Shown here: piece by piece, positions 6,935-9,922 of the stretch | Layout of the letters: every line of letters starts with the position of its first letter | Numbering within the stretch: position 1 is the stretch's first letter | Source of the DNA: an uncultured Bacteroidales bacterium | Lineage (GTDB): Bacteria; Bacteroidota; Bacteroidia; Bacteroidales; Bacteroidaceae | Reading direction: 5' to 3' | Assembly (NCBI GenBank): GCA_937901185.1 | Contig: CALCHR010000193.1 | Coordinates: 1-9,922, forward strand | DNA: 9,922 nucleotides | The notes under the pieces: model-generated | Databases searched by the model: none | The model's input: the letters and a program-made list of their open reading frames with translations, nothing else | What the model was told of the DNA's origin: nothing | Position numbers and translations under genes: made by a program

Positions 6935-8248
6935 TCACTCCTTCAAGTTTGGGCAGTGAAGAATTGCCCTAGTGATTTTATTACCAATATTTAAAAATAA
7001 TTTATCAATTTTATTAGCTGTATGCCGTGCGTATATGGTATCTGTGCATACAGGACCTTTTTTACTAAAAAGCTTACTGTCAGATATTTGCACCCATGTT
7101 TGAATACCAATTTGTAAAGTGCTTTCAAAGGGAATCACTATATTAAGGTGTTCAATAAGATAACCTAAATCTGTTGTAGTAAGAATAAACTCTCGCTGTT
7201 TTTGACTTATTGCTATCAAACTATCTGAGCTATATGCTTCTTTGCCATCGACATAGAAGACAGTTCGATATCCGCAAACTCCTTGTGAGCTATTTAAAAA
7301 GCTATTCGGTGGTTCAATATTAATAGATAAAGATAGTTTGTTTGAAGTTAGTTGATTTAATTGACTACGTATGTATAAAATGTCATTTGGGTAGTCCTTA
7401 TTAGTCATAATACGTCCTGCTTTAAGCGTGGTAGTAGAATTATATCTATCTTTGGTTAAGATACTTATATCATAAAAAGTATCAGGCTGCAAACCTTGAA
7501 GAGAAAAAGACGCATTCTCTGAACTTACATTAAAAGGCTTAGTTACAACGCCACCTTCTAGTGTAGTTGCTTGAGCAGTCCAAGAATAATCACTAAAAAA
7601 TTCACAAGCCGTAAACGCTGCACATATACTTCCTGCAGTTACATCTGTAAAACGAAAATTTTCAAAAGCCGGAGCTATTCTAGCATTAACCGCAGCCGCT
7701 ATAAGACCATGTCGCTCGTATAGATAAGTACCTGGACATGTTTTATTTGCATAATCGCGGTGAACGGTCATGTTACAGCCATTACGATGTTCCATACGGT
7801 CTGCCTTATTTTCAGACCATACTAATTTTTTTATATTATTACGTCTACATACATCTGCTATAAGTTCTATTAGTGCACTATAAGCTTTATCATTGACAGC
7901 ATAAGGTTCTCTAGAGTCAGATGCTACCTCAATAGTTACTGCTCGTTTATCATTAGCGCGACTCGACGTACACGCAGAGCGCTTTGACTCTGGAACACTT
8001 AGCCCTATTAACCCATCACAACCGACAACATAATTGCATGAAGCCTCGTCATTGCGATGGCTAAACCCATCAACACCTTGCTTAGCTGTAACCTGACCGA
8101 CATAGCAGTGTATAGTAATTGTATCAATTGTACCATCCCAGTCGTCTACTGTACGTTCGTAAACGTTAGAGCTGCCATCAGTAGCATTATAAGCAGGAAC
8201 ATAATAAGTAGCTAAAGAGCTGCTGCAGTCTGGTATATTATAAGCCAT
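6935..8248 (-). CDS. N-acetylmuramoyl-L-alanine amidase (Amidase_2) with Fn3-like C-terminus
   Basis: A 437-residue zinc amidase that would cut the bond between N-acetylmuramic acid and L-alanine in peptidoglycan. The Amidase_2/PGRP-type domain spans ~1-192. Likely zinc ligands are His47 (TITIHCYV), His163 (MTVHRDY) and Cys171 (KTCPGTYLY). A CNYVVGCDGLIG segment supplies the conserved Tyr, and RAVTIEVAS contains a conserved Glu. Residues ~197-283 look Fn3-like (LQPDTFYDISILTKD near the end), and ~285-410 form a second beta domain introduced by KDYPNDI. The same pair of domains ends the next lysin. No signal peptide is present, as expected for holin-dependent release. I prefer the ATG at 8248, with GGAG eight bases upstream, to the GTG at 8257, which overlaps that site. 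The gene starts 18 bases after the Mtd_N-like gene. Confidence 0.85.
   Translation of the reverse strand: MAYNIPDCSSSLATYYVPAYNATDGSSNVYERTVDDWDGTIDTITIHCYVGQVTAKQGVDGFSHRNDEASCNYVVGCDGLIGLSVPESKRSACTSSRANDKRAVTIEVASDSREPYAVNDKAYSALIELIADVCRRNNIKKLVWSENKADRMEHRNGCNMTVHRDYANKTCPGTYLYERHGLIAAAVNARIAPAFENFRFTDVTAGSICAAFTACEFFSDYSWTAQATTLEGGVVTKPFNVSSENASFSLQGLQPDTFYDISILTKDRYNSTTTLKAGRIMTNKDYPNDILYIRSQLNQLTSNKLSLSINIEPPNSFLNSSQGVCGYRTVFYVDGKEAYSSDSLIAISQKQREFILTTTDLGYLIEHLNIVIPFESTLQIGIQTWVQISDSKLFSKKGPVCTDTIYARHTANKIDKLFLNIGNKITRAILHCPNLKE
6938..6943 (-). promoter_or_regulatory. ribosome binding site fixing the TTG start of the lysin
   Basis: AAGGAG seven bases upstream of the TTG at 6930-6928 decides this non-ATG start. 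It overlaps the last codons and stop (TGA, 6937-6935) of the amidase gene, so translation of the two lysins is probably coupled. Confidence 0.75.
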
Positions 8249-8266
8249 ATAAGTCACTCCATAATG

Positions 8267-8986
8267 TTATTTCCATAGGCCGACAACCGTAAAAGAAATT
8301 TTATAATTAGCTTGTTGTGCACGTTTTGTATAGCTAACCAGTCTATACTTAGCAGTTTGAGTACTATTTCCTTGAGCGGAGGTAGCTATCCATACTAATT
8401 CAGTATCACCGGCTACAGTTACAGTTTCAACCGGTGCCTCTATGAAGCTAACCGGAAAGCTAAACTGTTCTAGCTTTGTGTTATTAGTGTATAAAGCAAC
8501 GCCAGAAAGCTCTTCACATATTGAAGTTTCAAAAGTGTAACTGCCATAACATTCAGCTCTACCAGATTTCCATTTTCTATATTGCCAAATACCATTTTTA
8601 CCATGCTCTATAACATAATCGGTTTCTGGTTCAGTGTCGTACTCCTGTAGATATACCTTACCAACGGTATTTTCATCTGGTCGCTCTGTTCCATAAGTTA
8701 TGATTGCTTGCTTGTCTCTACTTAAATCTAAACCAACTAAATTACCAAGGCTTTGTAATAGTTTATCAACAGCATTAAATCTCTCTTTAGCATTTTCCTC
8801 TGAGTCTAAAATTTCTTCAGAAGAAAGACCTCCGGCATAGGGTAACTCTGGCCAAGAATGCTCACCGTCACCTACTTTAAGCTTTTTTCGGTCAGTGTCA
8901 TAGCCAGGTTGCCCTGGAGCAAGAGGCTCCATACTAGTGCTTTTACTAAGCCACTCTGAAGTTTTTCCTCGTTTAAATTGAATCAT
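8267..8986 (-). CDS. tail fibre/baseplate protein with Mtd_N-like N-terminus
   Basis: A 239-residue protein. The first ~50 residues, IQFKRGKTSEW, then LAPGQPGYDTDRKKLKVGDG and SWPELPY, fit the Mtd_N-type domain found at the N-terminus of many phage fibre and receptor-binding proteins, where it anchors the protein to the tail. A helical linker (ENAKERFNAVDKLLQSLGNL) follows at ~63-84. The rest is rich in Thr, aromatic residues and beta strands, including GKNGIWQYRKWKSGRAECYG at ~129-148 and an end of NYKISFTVVGLWK, a style seen in many phage fibre C-terminal domains. No C-type lectin fold or variable-repeat signature is evident. The ATG has GAGGT six bases upstream. The gene lies directly after a strong terminator hairpin and before the amidase gene. 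Confidence 0.7.
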   Translation of the reverse strand: MIQFKRGKTSEWLSKSTSMEPLAPGQPGYDTDRKKLKVGDGEHSWPELPYAGGLSSEEILDSEENAKERFNAVDKLLQSLGNLVGLDLSRDKQAIITYGTERPDENTVGKVYLQEYDTEPETDYVIEHGKNGIWQYRKWKSGRAECYGSYTFETSICEELSGVALYTNNTKLEQFSFPVSFIEAPVETVTVAGDTELVWIATSAQGNSTQTAKYRLVSYTKRAQQANYKISFTVVGLWK

Positions 8987-9002
8987 GGTATAACCTCATT
9001 TT

Positions 9003-9045
9003 AAAAAGTGGAAGCACTTGCACTTAACTGTGCAAGTGCTTCCAC
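9003..9045 (-). terminator. strong rho-independent terminator between holin and fibre genes
   Basis: A perfect 16-bp stem (9008-9023 with 9030-9045, GTGGAAGCACTTGCAC) and a 6-base loop are followed on the minus strand by TTTTT (9007-9003). It begins six bases after the holin stop codon. The next gene's ribosome binding site is only about five bases beyond the T tract, so no promoter fits between them. Confidence 0.85.
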
Positions 9046-9051
9046 CGTTAA

Positions 9052-9447
9052 TTATTGAAACTTTGTAAGCTTAACTGTTGCTTCAATCTGGTTGGTAACG
9101 TATACCTGCAAGTCACCTACAACAGATTCAATATACTTTTTAGCTTCATCAGTTAAGACTGCCATAACAGCATCATAAGTCATCTCAAAGGCTTTTTGCT
9201 GTGCCTCTTTGTCAAAAGCATTTTTGCCTTTTAAGGCATCAACATAAGTTTGAGTAGTAGCTAAAACTGCATTAGTAATAGTAGTATCCAGCATACTCAA
9301 GTACTTATCAACTTGCTCATTATTACTTTTATCCTGACCAGCTTTAACAAGCTTGCCAACATAATAAGTAAGAGTAGTAGCGAGAGCTAGCGCTGCAATA
9401 GGTAACAATGCTTGTACCGCTTGATTTGCAAAATCTAACCAATTCAT
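9052..9447 (-). CDS. phage holin, LLH family
   Basis: A 131-residue protein with one N-terminal membrane segment (~11-33, AVQALLPIAALALATTLTYYV) followed by a charged helical region. The layout NWLDFANQAVQALLPI, YYVGKLVKAGQD, a helix with TTITNAVLATTQTYVDALKG, then LTDEAKKYIESVVGDLQVY is that of the LLH holin family. Holins accumulate in the cytoplasmic membrane and then form lesions that let the lysins reach peptidoglycan, which fits the two signal-less lysin genes downstream. The ATG has AAGGAG about nine bases upstream, overlapping the stop codon of the preceding gene. Transcription is probably limited at the hairpin just after the stop codon. Confidence 0.8.
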   Translation of the reverse strand: MNWLDFANQAVQALLPIAALALATTLTYYVGKLVKAGQDKSNNEQVDKYLSMLDTTITNAVLATTQTYVDALKGKNAFDKEAQQKAFEMTYDAVMAVLTDEAKKYIESVVGDLQVYVTNQIEATVKLTKFQ

Positions 9448-9459
9448 AAGTTAATCTCC

Positions 9460-9922
9460 TTACTTTTTAAAACAATTAATAAAAATTTCAGCAAGGCGCT
9501 TGAGCACCTTAATTATGATGTTAACAATAGACTCAACATCAGGCTCCACGTCGTCTTCTATCGGCTCATCGATATCAGGAGTATTAGGAATCGTTTCTTC
9601 TAAGTCTGGCTTTTCTGGCTCAGATGTGGTCGTATCATCAGGCTTTAAAAGGTCATCTTCTACTGAGTTATCAGGTATAGGGAAATATAAAAGTAATTCT
9701 TCATCTGATACTGCGGTCGCATTTAATTGTTCAAAAATCTTGTCAATTTTTTGTCCATAAGTAGTTCCGTTTTGCATAGAGAGTGCTGGATTATCTCCAT
9801 CAAAACCAGGAACTGCCCATCTACCTGCAAGCTGTTCCCAATACTCAGCTAGACCTCTTGTTACATATTTAAAGCGTGGATCAACAATTACTGTTTCCCC
9901 CTCCGGCAATGCATCTTTACAG
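9460..9922 (-). CDS. C-terminal part of an unidentified phage protein
   Basis: The frame is open to the right edge (residues CKDA precede LPEGETVIVDP), and the TTG at 9909 has no upstream ribosome binding site, so the true start lies outside the window. The visible ~153 residues have a structured part (TVIVDPRFKYVTRGLAEYW, GRWAVPGFDGDNP, SMQNGTTYGQKIDKIFEQL), an acidic linker rich in Asp, Glu, Pro and Thr (about 87-121 from the TTG), and a C-terminal hydrophobic/amphipathic helix with VESIVNIIIKVLKRLAEIF that could bind the membrane. I do not recognise the family. It sits directly before the holin, so a structural or lysis-associated role is possible. The stop codon overlaps the holin's ribosome binding region. 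Confidence 0.65.
   Translation of the reverse strand, partial: CKDALPEGETVIVDPRFKYVTRGLAEYWEQLAGRWAVPGFDGDNPALSMQNGTTYGQKIDKIFEQLNATAVSDEELLLYFPIPDNSVEDDLLKPDDTTTSEPEKPDLEETIPNTPDIDEPIEDDVEPDVESIVNIIIKVLKRLAEIFINCFKK

Noticed and set aside
8267..8986. Diversity-generating retroelement target suggested by the Mtd_N-like domain
   Set aside because: No reverse transcriptase, template repeat or adenine-variable C-terminal lectin region is seen in the window; the Mtd_N-type domain is common in ordinary fibre proteins.
9500..9760. Plus-strand Ser-rich frame inside the pre-holin gene
   Set aside because: It is the antisense of the Asp/Glu-rich linker, which reads as Ser/Gly on the other strand; no ribosome binding site is seen.
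1..9922. CRISPR array, tRNA or rRNA gene
   Set aside because: No regularly spaced repeats and no tRNA- or rRNA-like sequence were noticed on either strand by reading alone.

Overview
The window combines the late (lysis and tail-fibre) region of a tailed phage or prophage of a low-GC Bacillota-type host with a mosaic left end made of unrelated bacterial fragments. The host call rests on strong AGGAG-type ribosome binding sites, TTG starts, the lysin families present, and a CcpA-type cre site in one of the bacterial pieces. No host genus can be named.

Left end, about 1-2350. Composition and gene content change several times over short distances. Positions 1-~218 hold the end of an unrecognised minus-strand gene that overlaps the start of another. 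Positions 219-434 (GC-rich, plus strand) encode the first ~72 residues of peptide chain release factor 1, which then stops matching. Positions ~435-585 hold a minus-strand coding-looking piece I cannot place. Positions ~585-2350 are very AT-rich and hold the 5' part of a GH20-like glycosidase gene with its own promoter and a putative cre site, a perfect 12-bp hairpin terminator, and a GHL10 (DUF187-type) glycosidase gene missing its extreme N-terminus. Three genes broken without their other halves suggest joined fragments (amplification or assembly chimera) rather than a natural locus. This is an inference.

Spacer, about 2390-2555. This stretch is almost pure A+T and separates the bacterial mosaic from the phage block.

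Phage block, 2556-9922. All genes are on the minus strand and are transcribed from right to left. The order is: the C-terminal part of an unrecognised protein running off the right edge; an LLH-type holin; a strong hairpin terminator; a tail/fibre protein with an Mtd_N-like N-terminus; a zinc amidase with a C-terminal Fn3-like module; an 887-aa protein with a degenerate SGNH domain, a CHAP domain, a phage tail-lysozyme-like domain and an Fn3-like module; a small membrane protein; a fibre-like protein; a second hairpin; and a small BppU-like beta protein. The close spacing and shared orientation suggest one late cluster, with the holin giving the cell-wall hydrolases access to peptidoglycan and the fibre genes providing host attachment.

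The most notable points are the SGNH domain that has lost both its Ser and His catalytic residues, the C-terminal module shared by the two neighbouring lysins, and a 16-bp perfect hairpin that leaves no room for a promoter before the Mtd_N-like gene.
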